Assembly (NCBI RefSeq): GCF_022419185.1
Contig: NZ_JAJOZK010000001.1
Span: 248,001-312,000 of the forward strand
Length of the DNA: 64,000 nucleotides
Origin: Thermomonas flagellata
Lineage (GTDB): Bacteria; Pseudomonadota; Gammaproteobacteria; Xanthomonadales; Xanthomonadaceae
Direction of reading: 5' to 3'
A program made the translations under genes and the position numbers. A model generated the notes under the pieces. It was not told the origin of the DNA. It did no database searches and saw nothing but the letters and a program-made list of their open reading frames with translations. Positions within the stretch are counted from its first letter, which is position 1; each line of letters starts with the position of its first letter. Of the stretch, positions 26,781 through 35,960 are shown in pieces.

Positions 26781-27362
26781 TCAACCCGTGCGCAGCCGGG
26801 CCAGCCCGCGTGCCAGCCGCCGCCACAGCCAGCGCACCAGCAGCGCCAGGGCCAGAGTGACTGCGACCGCCAGCACCAGCGCCAGCCAGGGATGGCTGAA
26901 CACCAGCGCCAGCGCGCCGACCACCAGCGCGTCCTCGGTCGCGGACGCCGTCCAGTTGCTCAGGGGTTCCGGCGAGGTGTTGATGGCCGCGCGGGTGCCG
27001 GCCTTGAGCAGATGGCTGGTGAGGGCGACCCCGGCGCCGGTGGCGAGCATGCCGACCCCGAGCTGGCCGTCCGGGGACATCGCGGCGGCCGCCAGGAAGG
27101 CGCCGGCCGGGATCCGCAGCAGGGTGTGCAGCAGGTCCCACAGCGAATCCACCCCGGGGATCTTGTCGGCGAAGAATTCCGCCGCCGCCAGCACCCCGGA
27201 CACTCCGAGCACCCACGGCGACTGGGTCGCCTGCAGCGCCTCCGGCAGTTGCAGCCACCCCAGCGCCCCGGCGAGGCCGACGCCGAACACCGTGAGGTAC
27301 ACGCGGATGCCCGCGAGCCAGGCCAGCAGCACTCCGATCGCGAACAGGTGCGCCTGCTCCAT
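26781..27362 (-). CDS. DUF4126 family membrane protein
   Basis: This 193-residue protein starts at ATG 27362 behind GGAGGG. It has about five hydrophobic segments (residues 5-30, 45-62, 85-120, 148-183) and ends in an Arg-rich tail. It matches the DUF4126 pattern, with AGIRVYLTVFGVGL near the start, FFADKIPGVDSLWD in the middle and THLLKAGTRAAINTSPEP-like residues after it. No function has been established. It is transcribed divergently from the DUF6776 gene and alone. Confidence 0.85.
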   Translation of the reverse strand: MEQAHLFAIGVLLAWLAGIRVYLTVFGVGLAGALGWLQLPEALQATQSPWVLGVSGVLAAAEFFADKIPGVDSLWDLLHTLLRIPAGAFLAAAAMSPDGQLGVGMLATGAGVALTSHLLKAGTRAAINTSPEPLSNWTASATEDALVVGALALVFSHPWLALVLAVAVTLALALLVRWLWRRLARGLARLRTG

Positions 27363-27420
27363 CGCCGCCCTCCGCGCCGCCCCGGCGCGCCTGCAGTGTA
27401 GCCGCCGCGGGGCGTGCGGG

Positions 27421-27449
27421 TTGACGCGGGCCGGGCGGACGGCGATAAG
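27421..27449 (+). promoter_or_regulatory. Promoter of the DUF6776-erpA-nudC operon
   Basis: TTGACG (27421-27426), a 17-base spacer and GATAAG (27444-27449) match the sigma-70 hexamers at five and four of six positions. The start codon at 27457 lies almost at the predicted transcript start, which would make a nearly leaderless mRNA; this weakens the call. Confidence 0.4.
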
Positions 27450-27456
27450 GGCGAGC

Positions 27457-28191
27457 ATGTCGATCGAGCATCCGCCGGCCTCGGTGCGCGATGCCGGCCA
27501 TCCGCGGCTGGCGCTCCTGCTGCTGGTGCTGGCGGCGCTGCTGCTGGGGGGCTGGGGGGCGTGGCGGAGCTTCGCGCCGCAGCCGGGCAACGCGCGCGAG
27601 ACCATCGCCGCGCAGCGCGCCCGGATCGACGCGCTCGAGCAGCAGGTGGCGACCCTGCGCCGCTCCGACCAGATCAGCCGCCAGGCCAACGCCGAATTGC
27701 AGGGCACCCTGGCCGAGCGCGACGAGGAGATCGCCAGCCTGCGCGCCGACATCGCCTTCTACGAGCGCTTCGTGGGCGCCACCGGCCAGCGCCATGGGCT
27801 CGCGGTGCACGAACTGCGGCTGGTGCCGCAGCGCGACCCGCAGCTGTGGCACTTCACCGCGACCCTGACCCAGAACCTGAGCCGCGACGCGGTCAACCGC
27901 GGGCGCCTGCAATTGCAGGTCGAGGCCAGCGACGGCCGTCGCCTGCGCAAGCTGGACTGGGCCACCCTGCGCCAGCAGCAGGATGCGCCCGGAGTGCCGT
28001 ATTCGTTCAAGTATTTCCAGCAGGTCGAGGGCGACATCCTGCTGCCGCCGGGGCTCAAGCCGGTGCGGGTGGTGGTGCGCCTGCAGCCGGACTCCGGCGC
28101 GGCGGTCGAGTCCGGCTTCACCTGGAGCGAGGCCACTGCGGGCGCGGCGCCGGCCGGCGGCGGCGCGCATCCCGCGCGCAAACGGCGCTGA
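27457..28191 (+). CDS. DUF6776-like membrane-anchored coiled-coil protein
   Basis: This 244-residue protein has one N-terminal membrane helix (about 17-36), a coiled coil (about 46-95, ending [13 protein letters not shown]) and a C-terminal beta-rich periplasmic domain ([17 protein letters not shown], then [20 protein letters not shown]). The pattern agrees with DUF6776 proteins found before erpA in Xanthomonads, where a bactofilin is often nearby; none is here. Function is unknown; an envelope role is inferred from topology. It lies 43 bases before erpA. Confidence 0.8.
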   Translation: MSIEHPPASVRDAGHPRLALLLLVLAALLLGGWGAWRSFAPQPGNARETIAAQRARIDALEQQVATLRRSDQISRQANAELQGTLAERDEEIASLRADIAFYERFVGATGQRHGLAVHELRLVPQRDPQLWHFTATLTQNLSRDAVNRGRLQLQVEASDGRRLRKLDWATLRQQQDAPGVPYSFKYFQQVEGDILLPPGLKPVRVVVRLQPDSGAAVESGFTWSEATAGAAPAGGGAHPARKRR

Positions 28192-28234
28192 ATCGGCGGT
28201 TGAAGCGCGCTGCCGCAGGCCCCATGCTGCGCGC

Positions 28235-28606
28235 ATGGACACCACCCCCACTCTCGCCGAGGCGGCCGCGCCGTCCGCCCCGCTGCTGCACTTCACCCCC
28301 GCCGCGGCCGCCAAGGTACGCGAGCTGATCGCCGAGGAGGGCAACCCGGCGCTCAAGCTGCGGGTCTACATCCAGGGCGGCGGCTGCTCCGGCTTCCAGT
28401 ACGGCTTCGAGTTCGATCCCGGCCAGGAGCCCGACGACGCGGCGATCGTCACCGACGGCGTCACCCTGCTGGTCGACCCGCTGAGCCTGCAGTATCTGAT
28501 CGGCGCCACGGTGGACTACAGCGAGAGCCTGAGCGGGGCGCAGTTCGTGATCCGCAACCCGAACGCCAAGACCACCTGCGGCTGCGGCAGCAGCTTCACG
28601 GTATGA
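28235..28606 (+). CDS. erpA: Iron-sulfur cluster insertion protein ErpA
   Basis: ErpA is an A-type carrier that hands Fe-S clusters to apo-proteins. The 123-residue protein has the three cluster cysteines C51 (GGGCSGFQY), C115 and C117 (TTCGCGSSF) at family spacing. The start at ATG 28235 gives an N-terminal extension of about 15 residues before the conserved core. Its stop overlaps the nudC start (ATGA). Confidence 0.96.
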   Translation: MDTTPTLAEAAAPSAPLLHFTPAAAAKVRELIAEEGNPALKLRVYIQGGGCSGFQYGFEFDPGQEPDDAAIVTDGVTLLVDPLSLQYLIGATVDYSESLSGAQFVIRNPNAKTTCGCGSSFTV

Positions 28607-29550
28607 ACGCGGGGCGCATGCCGGCAGCGGCTTGCGCCTATGCCTTCGTCGACGGCGCGCTCGAGCGCGCCGAGCACCTGCGCGAGGACCCCGCGGCGCG
28701 GCTTGCGTTGTGGCCGCAGGCGCGGGTGCTGGTGCTGGACGACGCCGGCCGCGCACCGGCGGACGCGCAGGGCCGTCCGCTGGCGGTGCACGGCGCGCAG
28801 CTGGCGGCCGACCCCGCGCAGGCGACCTGGCTCGGGCTGGACGCACAGGGCCAGGGCTGGTTCCTGGCCGAGGACGTGGCGCCGTCGGCGCTGGCGGCCG
28901 CGCAGTGGCTCGACCTGCGCCGCGCCGCCGCCGCATGGCCTGCGGCCGAGGCCACTGCGTTCGCGCAGGCGCGCGCACTGCAGCACTGGCATCGCCGCCA
29001 TCGCCACTGCAGCGTCTGCGGCGCCGGCCTGCGCTACCTGCGCGCCGGCTGGCTGGCGCAATGCATCGCCTGCGCGGCCGAGCACTACCCGCGCACCGAC
29101 CAGGCGGTGATCGTCGCGGTCGGCGCCGGCGACCACCTGCTGCTGGCGCGCCAGGCGGCCTGGCCGCGTCGGCGCTGGTCGGTGATCGCCGGCTTCGTCG
29201 AGCCGGGCGAAACCCTGGAGCAGGCGCTCGCGCGCGAGGTACACGAGGAGACCGGGGTGCGCGTGCGCCCCGGCAGCGCGCGCTACTTGGGCTCGCAGCC
29301 GTGGCCGTTCCCCGGCGCGCTGATGCTCGGGTTCCTGGCCGAGGCGGACGCCGGGCCGGGCGCAGTCGCGGTCGGGCACGAACTGGAGGACGCGCGCTGG
29401 TTCCCGCGCGAGGACGTGCGCGCCGCGCTCGAGCGCGATGCCGACAGCGCCGACGTGCCCGGCGAGGGCATCGTGCTGCCGGCGCCGCTGTCGATCGCGC
29501 GCCACGTCATCGCGCGCTGGCTGCAGGACCGCGCCGGGGGCGCCGGCTAG
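28603..29550 (+). CDS. nudC: NADH pyrophosphatase / RNA decapping hydrolase NudC
   Basis: NudC hydrolyses NAD(H) and removes NAD caps from RNA. The 315-residue protein has an N-terminal domain, a four-cysteine zinc ribbon (CSVCGAG then [11 protein letters not shown]), the Nudix box beginning [20 protein letters not shown], and the NudC-specific SQPWPFP. The start overlaps erpA by 4 bases, indicating translational coupling. Confidence 0.96.
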   Translation: MNAGRMPAAACAYAFVDGALERAEHLREDPAARLALWPQARVLVLDDAGRAPADAQGRPLAVHGAQLAADPAQATWLGLDAQGQGWFLAEDVAPSALAAAQWLDLRRAAAAWPAAEATAFAQARALQHWHRRHRHCSVCGAGLRYLRAGWLAQCIACAAEHYPRTDQAVIVAVGAGDHLLLARQAAWPRRRWSVIAGFVEPGETLEQALAREVHEETGVRVRPGSARYLGSQPWPFPGALMLGFLAEADAGPGAVAVGHELEDARWFPREDVRAALERDADSADVPGEGIVLPAPLSIARHVIARWLQDRAGGAG

Positions 29551-29553
29551 CCC

Positions 29554-30435
29554 ATGGCCGCCGCGCTGCTGGCGATCCTGCTCGCGTTGGCCATCGGCTG
29601 GGGCGCGCCGCGCATGGTCGCCGGCCTGCGCCGCCCGCGCGCCGTGCGGGCGTGGTACGCCGCGCTGGGGCGGCGTGGCCCGCCGGCGGCGGGCCGGGCG
29701 ACGCGGATCGCCCGGCTGGCGCTGGCGGTGCTGCCGCCGGTGCTGGCGCTGGCATGGCTGCAGTGGACGCTGCCCGGCGCGGCTGCCGCGGCCCTGCTGG
29801 GCGCTCTGGTGCTGGCGTGGAGTTGGGATCCGCGCGGACTCGATCGCGACGTGGCGGCGGTCACCGCGGCCACGGATGCGGCCGGGCGGCATGCCGCGGC
29901 GGCCCGCCTGTGGCCGCCGGGCGCCGCGGCGCGGCAGGAGCCGTCGGCGCTGGTCGAGGCCCTGTTCGCCAGCGCCCGCCGGCGCTGGTTCGGACCGCTG
30001 CTGTGGTTCCTGCTGCTGGGCCCGGCCGGGGCGCTGCTGTACCGCCTGCTGGCACTCGCGGCGGCGGAGGAGTCGCCGATGCAGGCGGACGCGCGCCGCG
30101 GGCTGGCCCTGCTGGACTGGCCGGTCAGCCAGGCGATGGCCGTCGCGCTGGCAGTGGCCGGGGACACCGCAGCCGCGCTCGGCGCCTGGCGCGAACCCGG
30201 CGCCTTCGGCCTGCGCACGCGGGTGCTGGAACATGCCGCGCGCGCCGGCGTGCGCGGCCAGATCGCGGCGGAAGTCGCCGACTACGCCGAGTCCGGGCTG
30301 ACCCCCGCCACCGCGCTGGCCGAGGTGTTCGGGCCGTGCCCGTCCCTCAGCGAGGGCCGCCGCCTGCTGTGGCGGATGCTGCTGCTGTGGCTGGCGGTGC
30401 CGGCGCTGGTGGTGCTGGCGCGCGGGGTGGGCTGA
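29554..30435 (+). CDS. ampE: AmpE-like membrane protein
   Basis: This 293-residue multi-pass membrane protein is related to AmpE/CobD. The hallmark is the conserved segment RRWFGPLLWFLLLGPAGALL (about residues 149-168) preceded by ALVEALFASAR. AmpE is annotated as a sensory protein of beta-lactamase induction, but that role is weakly supported experimentally and ampD is not adjacent. It begins 3 bases after the nudC stop and converges on rpiA with a 15-base gap. CbiB/CobD of cobalamin synthesis is a less likely alternative because no other cob gene is near. Confidence 0.8.
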   Translation: MAAALLAILLALAIGWGAPRMVAGLRRPRAVRAWYAALGRRGPPAAGRATRIARLALAVLPPVLALAWLQWTLPGAAAAALLGALVLAWSWDPRGLDRDVAAVTAATDAAGRHAAAARLWPPGAAARQEPSALVEALFASARRRWFGPLLWFLLLGPAGALLYRLLALAAAEESPMQADARRGLALLDWPVSQAMAVALAVAGDTAAALGAWREPGAFGLRTRVLEHAARAGVRGQIAAEVADYAESGLTPATALAEVFGPCPSLSEGRRLLWRMLLLWLAVPALVVLARGVG

Positions 30436-30450
30436 GCCCGCCGCGCGCGG

Positions 30451-31098
30451 TCACCACACCCGCGGCGGTTGTCCGCCGACGATCACCACGTCGGCCGGAC
30501 GGCGTGCGAACAGGCCGACGCAGACCACCCCGGGGATCTGGTTGAGCTCGCGCTCCAGCGCCACCGGGTCGGTGATGGCCAGGTGGTGCACGTCCAGGAT
30601 CACGTTGCCGTTGTCGGTCACCACCCCGTCGCGCCAGACCGGCTGGCCGCCGCTGAGGCGCTGGATCTCGCGCGCGACCAGGCTGCGCGCCATCGGGATC
30701 ACCTCCACCGGCAGCGGGAACCGGCCCAGCACCTCGACCTGCTTGCTGGGGTCGATGATGCACACGAAGCGTTCGCTGGCCTCGGCGATGATCTTCTCGC
30801 GGGTGAGCGCGGCGCCGCCGCCCTTGATCAGGCGCTTGTGGCCGTCGCATTCGTCGGCGCCGTCCACGTACAGCGCCAGCGGGCCGGCGGCGTTGAGGTC
30901 GATCACCTCGATCCCGTGCGCCTTGAGGCGCGCGGTGCTCTGCTCGGAGCTGGACACCGCGCCGGCGATGCGGTCCTTCCAGGCCGCCAGCGCGTCGATG
31001 AAGAAGGCGACGGTGGAGCCGGTGCCGACCCCGACGATCATCCCGTCCTCGAGGTAGTCGAGCGCTTTCTCGGCGGCCAGCTTCTTCAGTTCGGACAT
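30451..31098 (-). CDS. rpiA: Ribose-5-phosphate isomerase A
   Basis: RpiA interconverts ribose-5-phosphate and ribulose-5-phosphate in the pentose phosphate pathway. The 215-residue protein shows the family motifs [12 protein letters not shown] (about 22-33), [27 protein letters not shown] (the catalytic acidic residues and lysine) and the conserved KTREK-like stretch [14 protein letters not shown]. Its length matches the family. It is followed upstream by the EVE-domain gene with an 18-base gap, in the same orientation. Confidence 0.97.
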   Translation of the reverse strand: MSELKKLAAEKALDYLEDGMIVGVGTGSTVAFFIDALAAWKDRIAGAVSSSEQSTARLKAHGIEVIDLNAAGPLALYVDGADECDGHKRLIKGGGAALTREKIIAEASERFVCIIDPSKQVEVLGRFPLPVEVIPMARSLVAREIQRLSGGQPVWRDGVVTDNGNVILDVHHLAITDPVALERELNQIPGVVCVGLFARRPADVVIVGGQPPRVW

Positions 31099-31116
31099 GG
31101 CATCACTCCCATGGCA

Positions 31117-31584
31117 TCACTCGAGGGCGAGCAGCAGGCGGGCCTGGGCCGCGGTGACCGGCAGCACCGACAGCCGCGAGCCGCGCCGGATCAGGGCGAA
31201 GTCCTCGCCGAGCGCGTCGGCGTGGCGGCGGATCTCCTCCAGCGCGATCGGCCGCCGCAGATGGCGGACGTAGTGCACGTCGACCAGGTCCCAGCGCGGC
31301 TCGGCGCGGCTGGCCTTGGGGTCGTAGTAGTCCGAGGACGGATCGAATTGGGTCGGGTCCGGGTACGCGGGGCTGGCGACCTCGGCCAGGCCGTAGATGC
31401 CGGGCAAGGCGCAATTGGAGTGGTAGAACAGCACGGTGTCGCCGACCTGCATCTGGCGCATGTAATTGCGCGCCTGGTAGTTGCGCACGCCGGTCCACGG
31501 TTCGCGCCCGACCCGGGCGAGGTCGTCGATCGAGAACTCGCCAGGTTCGGACTTCATCAGCCAGGTCTTGGGGCGCGGGCTCAT
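31117..31584 (-). CDS. EVE domain-containing protein
   Basis: This 155-residue protein starts at ATG 31584, overlapping the 5-FCL stop by 4 bases. EVE domains resemble PUA/YTH folds and are thought to bind modified nucleotides in RNA or DNA. Family motifs visible are WLMKSEPGEFSIDDL, GVRNYQARNYMR, VLFYHSN and GIYGLAEV. It sits between 5-FCL and rpiA, the order seen in related genomes. A specific ligand cannot be given. Confidence 0.93.
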   Translation of the reverse strand: MSPRPKTWLMKSEPGEFSIDDLARVGREPWTGVRNYQARNYMRQMQVGDTVLFYHSNCALPGIYGLAEVASPAYPDPTQFDPSSDYYDPKASRAEPRWDLVDVHYVRHLRRPIALEEIRRHADALGEDFALIRRGSRLSVLPVTAAQARLLLALE

Positions 31585-32171
31585 GCGGGCGGTCGCTGCA
31601 GGGTGCGGGTCGGGGTGCAGAGGGCGTCCGGGCGCACGTCCCACGGTGCGTCCGGCGGCAGCTCCGCCTCCTGCTCGTCGAAGCCGACCCCGACCAGCAG
31701 CGGCGGCGCGGCTTGCGTGCGGCGGAACCCGAAGCTGCGATCGTACCAGCCGCCGCCCATGCCCAGCCGGCGGCCGTCGGCGGCGAAGCCGACCAGCGGC
31801 AGCACGGCCATGGCCAGTTCGCGCGCCTCCAGCAGCGCGCCGGGGCCGACGTCCGGCTCCGGGATGCCGTGGCGGTTGCTGACCAGGGGATCGCCCGGGC
31901 GCCAGGGGGCGAAGCGCAGGCGGCCGTCCGCATGCAGCACCGGCAGGCAGTAGACCAGGCCCGGCGGCAGCCGCAACTGCCAGGCGTGCAGGCCGATCTC
32001 GCCGTCCACCGCCCAGTAGCCGGCGACGTAGCCGCGCCGGGGGTGCGCGGGCAGCGCCAGCAGGCGTTCGCCGAGGGCCTCGGCGGCGGCGACCCGCTGC
32101 GCCGCGGACAGGCCGCGCCGGCGCTGGCGGAGCTGGCGGCGCAGCGCCGCGCGGTCGGCATCGGGGGTCAC
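31581..32171 (-). CDS. 5-formyltetrahydrofolate cyclo-ligase
   Basis: This enzyme converts 5-formyl-THF to 5,10-methenyl-THF with ATP. The 196-residue protein starts at GTG 32171 and has the N-terminal basic motif LRRQLRQRRRGLS and the signature RLGMGGGWYDRSF. It lies 24 bases after the 3' end of 6S RNA, the same arrangement as ssrS-ygfA in E. coli, so read-through from the 6S promoter probably drives it. Confidence 0.95.
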   Translation of the reverse strand: MTPDADRAALRRQLRQRRRGLSAAQRVAAAEALGERLLALPAHPRRGYVAGYWAVDGEIGLHAWQLRLPPGLVYCLPVLHADGRLRFAPWRPGDPLVSNRHGIPEPDVGPGALLEARELAMAVLPLVGFAADGRRLGMGGGWYDRSFGFRRTQAAPPLLVGVGFDEQEAELPPDAPWDVRPDALCTPTRTLQRPPA

Positions 32172-32194
32172 GCGGGTAGGGCCCGGACGCTGGG

Positions 32195-32382
32195 GAAGAA
32201 TGTCTCCGCCGTGGCGATGCGTGCGGAACGACCTTGAACCCGGGGTTCAAGTGGGAACGCGTGGCGGCCATCGGGCTTCCCGCTCGTGGCGGACTTGCAC
32301 TCCCGGCTGCCGGTGCGTCCCCGCGGTCGTCGTTAAGGGACAAGGCGAATGTTGCGCACGCTGTCGCTCACGGCAGAGGACG
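32195..32382 (-). ncRNA. ssrS: 6S RNA
   Basis: The intergenic region between zapA and 5-FCL contains a 6S RNA of about 188 bases. The ends pair (CCTCTGCCGT near the 5' end with ACGGCGGAGA near the 3' end). The 3' half holds the conserved hairpin CTTGAACC-CGG-GGTTCAAG (32233-32251), equivalent to the CCUUGAACC...GGUUCAAGG hairpin of E. coli 6S RNA. A good promoter lies directly upstream. 6S RNA binds sigma-70 RNA polymerase and lowers transcription in stationary phase. Ends are estimated from the promoter and the closing stem. Confidence 0.9.
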
Positions 32383-32387
32383 TGGCC

Positions 32388-32415
32388 AGTATAGGCCGGG
32401 GGCGGACGATGGCAA
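32388..32415 (-). promoter_or_regulatory. 6S RNA promoter
   Basis: On the minus strand TTGCCA (32410-32415), a 16-base spacer and TATACT (32388-32393) match the sigma-70 hexamers at five of six positions each. The predicted start, about 32382, agrees with the 5' end of the 6S stem. Confidence 0.8.
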
Positions 32416-32446
32416 CGCCATCCGTCGGTGCTGCCGTCGGGGCGGT

Positions 32447-32764
32447 TCAGCTGCAGCTGGCCAGCAGCGCGTCGAGCTTGCGGTTGGCCTCGGCCAGGAG
32501 CGGTTGCAGGCCGGCTTCCGCGGTCGCCGGGGCCTGCGCGCGCAGCTGCAGCAGTTCGTGCGCGAGGTTGAGCGCGGCCAGCACCGCCAGGCGGTCGACC
32601 GCCACCATGCGGTTGCCGCCGCGCAGTTCGCGCATGCGCGCATCCAGCAGGCGCGCGGCCGCGAGCAGCCCGTCGCGCTCGTCGCTGCCCACGCCGACCG
32701 TGTATTCGCGGTCGAGGATGCGGACGTTGACCGGCTCGCTCTTGCCGGCGGCGGGCGTGCTCAC
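32447..32764 (-). CDS. zapA: Cell division protein ZapA
   Basis: ZapA cross-links FtsZ filaments at the division site. The 105-residue protein starts at GTG 32764, overlapping the upstream stop by 4 bases. Seen are the N-terminal beta part VNVRILDREYTVGVGSDER and a C-terminal coiled coil (about 45-100, NLAHELLQLRAQ). It is followed by 6S RNA, the conserved gammaproteobacterial arrangement. Confidence 0.95.
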   Translation of the reverse strand: MSTPAAGKSEPVNVRILDREYTVGVGSDERDGLLAAARLLDARMRELRGGNRMVAVDRLAVLAALNLAHELLQLRAQAPATAEAGLQPLLAEANRKLDALLASCS

Positions 32765-32982
32765 GTGTGCTGCTCCAGCGACTTGAGCCGGCTGATCATG
32801 GCCTCGACCCGGCTGCGCGCCTGCTCCTGCTTGCCCAGCAGTTGCGCGCGCTCGGCCAAGAGCTGCGCCTGCTGCTGGCGCAGGTGGCGGTTCTCGTCCT
32901 GCAGGCGCTGCAGGTGCAGCGCGAGCGCATCCAGCCGCGCCAGCAGGGCGCGCAGTTCGGCATCGGCGGCACGCGGCTCCAT
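32761..32982 (-). CDS. Small ZapB-like coiled-coil protein (TIGR02449 type)
   Basis: This 73-residue protein starts at ATG 32982 and is a single coiled coil (LLARLDALALHLQRLQDENR, then RQQQAQLLAERAQLL). Proteins of this kind directly precede zapA in many gammaproteobacteria and are thought to be functional analogues of ZapB. The GTGA overlap couples its translation to zapA. Confidence 0.85.
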   Translation of the reverse strand: MEPRAADAELRALLARLDALALHLQRLQDENRHLRQQQAQLLAERAQLLGKQEQARSRVEAMISRLKSLEQHT

Positions 32983-33014
32983 GCGCGCATCATGGGCGCG
33001 CGCGGCGGCCGGGG

Positions 33015-35300
33015 TCAAGGCGCGGCCAGCGCCTGCCGGCGCGCGTCGCCGTCCCAGGCGCGGAGGAACTGCAGGCACGCGTCCGCGGGCATCGGCCGCG
33101 CCAGCCAGAAGCCCTGCACCACGTCGCAGCGGTGCTGGCGCAGGAAGCCGAGCTGGGCGTCGGTCTCCACGCCCTCGGCCACCACGCCCAGGCCGAGCGA
33201 GTGCGCCATCGCGATCACGGTGGTGGTGATCGCCGCGTCCTCGCCGTCGCCGGGCTGACCGAGGTCGTCGATGAAGGCCTTGTCGATCTTCAGCGTGGTG
33301 ATCGGCAGCCGCCGCAGGTAGGCCAGCGAGGAATAGCCGGTGCCGAAGTCGTCCACTGCGATCGCCACGCCCAGTTCGCGCAGCGCCTGCAGGCGCTGCG
33401 CGGCGAGGTCGGCGTTGGCCATCAGCATGCTCTCGGTCAGCTCCAGCTCGAGCGCGTCGGCCGATGCGCCGCAGGACTCCAGCGCCTGGCGCACGCTGCC
33501 GGCGAGGTCGCCGTGCAGCAGCTGCGCGGCGGAGATGTTGACTGCCATCGAGACCCCGTGGACGCCGGCCCGCTGCCAGTCGGCGAGGGTGCGGCAGGCC
33601 GCGGCGAGCACCCATTCGCCGATCGCGGGGATCAGCCCGCTCTCCTCGGCCAGCGGCACGAACTGCGCCGGCGGGATCTCGCCGAACTCGGCGCTGTGCC
33701 AGCGCAGTAGCGCCTCGACCCCGACGATCCGCCCGTTGCGCAGCGACACCTGCGGCTGATAGTGCAGTTCCAGTTCGCCGCGCTCGCAGGCGCGGCGCAG
33801 GGCGGCGACCAGGTTGGCGCGGCGCCGGCTGTGGCCCTCCATGCTCGCGTCGTAGCGGCGAAAGGTGCGGCGGCCGGCGGCCTTGGCCTGGTACATCGCG
33901 GTGTCGGCGTGCTTGAGCAGGTCGGTCGGCACCTGCGCGTGGTCGGGGTAGACGCAGATCCCGATCGAGGGCGTGATCACCATCTCCTGGTGGTCGTCCA
34001 GCCGCAGCGGCTCGTCGAAGCGCGCAATCAGCCGCTGCGCGCAGGTATCGGCCTGCTCGGGCGCCTCCAGGTCCTCCAGCAGCACGGTGAACTCGTCGCC
34101 GCCGATCCGCGCCACCGTCTGCCCGGGGCCGGCGGTCTCGCGCAGGCGCTGCGCCACCTGGCGCAGGATGCGGTCGCCCGCCGCATGGCCGAGCGAGTCG
34201 TTGATGTCCTTGAAGCGGTCGAGATCGATGAACAGCAGCGCCACCTTCGATTGCCGCCGGCGTGCGCGCACGATCGCCTGCGCCATGCGCTCGGCCAGCA
34301 GGGTGCGGTTGGGCAGGTCGGTGAGCGGATCGAAGTTGGCCAGGTAGCGCAGCTCCTGCTCGATCTGGCGGCGTTCGGTGATGTCGCTGGCGACCAGCAC
34401 GTACAGGCGCTGGCCGCTGCCCGGCTCGCTGATCGCGGTGCTCTGCACTGCGCACAGGAACTCGCTGCCGTCGCCGCGCCGCTGCCACATCTCGCCCTGC
34501 CAGCGGCCGCTCTCGGCCATCTGCCGGCGCGCCTCCTGGTAGAAGCCGGCGTCGTGGCGCGGGCTGTTGAGCAGCGCGCCGTCCTGGCCCAGCACTGCCT
34601 CCGCGGAGTAGCCGCTCATGCGGGTGAAGGCGTCGTTGACCGCGACGAAGCGGAATTGGGCGTCCAGTACCACCACCGCCTCGGCCATGTTGCGCATCAC
34701 CTCGGCCGCGATCCGGTGCTCGCGCAGTTGGCGCTGCTCGTGGCTGACGTTGCGCGCGGTCCCGGCGATCCGGGTCACCCGCCCCTGCGCGTCGCGGGCT
34801 ACCGCGCGTCCGCGCGCGCGGTACCAGTCCCAGCCGCCCGCGGCGTTGCGCACCCGGTGCTCGGACACGAACATCGGAGTTTGCCCGCGCAGGTGCGCGC
34901 GCAGGTCGGCGCGCACCTGCGGCAGGTCGTCGGGGTGGATCGGATGCGCGGGGTCGCGCTGCACCTGCGCCGCCAGCATGCCCCCGCGGCCGGGCACGAT
35001 GCGGGTGCTCTCGAGCGCATCGGTGGCCACGTCGTACTGCCAGAACACCTCGTCCGAGGCCCATAGCGCCAGCCGTAGGCGTTCCTGCTGCTCGGCGAGG
35101 TCCTGCTGCTGGCGCTGCAGCGCGCGCATGCGCCGGCGCAGCACCAGCAGCAGCCCGACGATGGTCGCGGCCAGGCCCGTCAGCAGCGCGAACCAGGCCG
35201 CGTCCGCCGGGGCGCCGAACAGCAGCGGCGCCAGCGCGCCGGTGGCCGGCCGGTCGCGACCGGCCATGCGATGCGGCAGGGAGCCGTGCGCGGGCTGCAT
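33015..35300 (-). CDS. PAS-GGDEF-EAL c-di-GMP enzyme
   Basis: This 761-residue protein has one N-terminal membrane helix (about 35-56), a coiled linker, two PAS-type domains (about 75-195 and 195-310, [17 protein letters not shown] in the second), an intact GGDEF domain ([15 protein letters not shown]) and an intact EAL domain ([49 protein letters not shown]). Both synthesis and breakdown of c-di-GMP are possible; many proteins of this layout act mainly as phosphodiesterases. It lies between the zapA unit and ygfB, 32 bases upstream of the ZapB-like start and in the same orientation. Confidence 0.94.
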   Translation of the reverse strand: MQPAHGSLPHRMAGRDRPATGALAPLLFGAPADAAWFALLTGLAATIVGLLLVLRRRMRALQRQQQDLAEQQERLRLALWASDEVFWQYDVATDALESTRIVPGRGGMLAAQVQRDPAHPIHPDDLPQVRADLRAHLRGQTPMFVSEHRVRNAAGGWDWYRARGRAVARDAQGRVTRIAGTARNVSHEQRQLREHRIAAEVMRNMAEAVVVLDAQFRFVAVNDAFTRMSGYSAEAVLGQDGALLNSPRHDAGFYQEARRQMAESGRWQGEMWQRRGDGSEFLCAVQSTAISEPGSGQRLYVLVASDITERRQIEQELRYLANFDPLTDLPNRTLLAERMAQAIVRARRRQSKVALLFIDLDRFKDINDSLGHAAGDRILRQVAQRLRETAGPGQTVARIGGDEFTVLLEDLEAPEQADTCAQRLIARFDEPLRLDDHQEMVITPSIGICVYPDHAQVPTDLLKHADTAMYQAKAAGRRTFRRYDASMEGHSRRRANLVAALRRACERGELELHYQPQVSLRNGRIVGVEALLRWHSAEFGEIPPAQFVPLAEESGLIPAIGEWVLAAACRTLADWQRAGVHGVSMAVNISAAQLLHGDLAGSVRQALESCGASADALELELTESMLMANADLAAQRLQALRELGVAIAVDDFGTGYSSLAYLRRLPITTLKIDKAFIDDLGQPGDGEDAAITTTVIAMAHSLGLGVVAEGVETDAQLGFLRQHRCDVVQGFWLARPMPADACLQFLRAWDGDARRQALAAP

Positions 35301-35397
35301 CCATGCAGTGTAGGCAGCCCCGCCGGCCGCGCCAAGCGCGCGGCGATGGATGGGTTGCTACACTGGCCGCGACCGATGCGAAGCGGGACCTGACACC

Positions 35398-35946
35398 GTG
35401 GGCGAACACGCATTGCCGGCCTGGACCCAGGTGGCCGAGGACGCCGGCCGCCTGCGCTTGGCCGCCACCCCGTCCGAACTGCACGGCGCGCTGGCCGGCT
35501 GGCTGGCGGGCGGTGGCGACCCGGTCCCCGCGTGGCTGGCGCCGGTGCTGGCCGATCCCGGCCTGCCGCCGCCGCCGGAGGGCGGCGCGCTCGACCGCCT
35601 GCGCACGGCGACCGTGGCCCAGCTGGACGACCCGGCGTTCGGCTTCGGCCTGCTGCTGCCGGCGGAGGCGGAGGCCTCCACCGCGCAGCGCGCAGACGCG
35701 CTGTTCGCCTGGTGCCGCGGGTTCCTCGGCGGGTTCGGGCTGGCCCATGGCGACCGCCCGCTGGGCGAGGACGACCGCGAGGCGCTGGCCGACATCGCGC
35801 GCCTGGCCGCGGCGCGGATCGATGCCGGCGATCCGGAGGAGGACGCGGCTTCGCTGGCGGAGATCGAGGAATACCTGCGCATGGCGGTGCTGCTGCTGCA
35901 TGCCGACTGCGCGCGGCGCATGCCGCCGCGCCGGCAGCTGCACTGA
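35398..35946 (+). CDS. ygfB: UPF0149 (YgfB/YecA) family protein
   Basis: This 182-residue UPF0149 protein starts at GTG 35398. An in-frame ATG at 35350 is rejected because the likely -10 element TACACT (35359-35364) lies inside that extension. Features are an all-helical N-terminal half and the C-terminal segment LFAWCRGFLGGFGLAHG followed by EEDAASLAEIEEYLRMAVLL, typical of YgfB. In Pseudomonas YgfB influences ampDh3 expression, but no general role is known. It precedes pepP as in E. coli. Confidence 0.92.
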   Translation: MGEHALPAWTQVAEDAGRLRLAATPSELHGALAGWLAGGGDPVPAWLAPVLADPGLPPPPEGGALDRLRTATVAQLDDPAFGFGLLLPAEAEASTAQRADALFAWCRGFLGGFGLAHGDRPLGEDDREALADIARLAAARIDAGDPEEDAASLAEIEEYLRMAVLLLHADCARRMPPRRQLH

Positions 35947-35960
35947 ATGGAGCGCGGACG

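Noticed and set aside
35350-35397. Longer start for the UPF0149 gene at ATG 35350
   Set aside because: A TACACT -10-like element lies within this extension and the conserved protein begins after the GTG at 35398.
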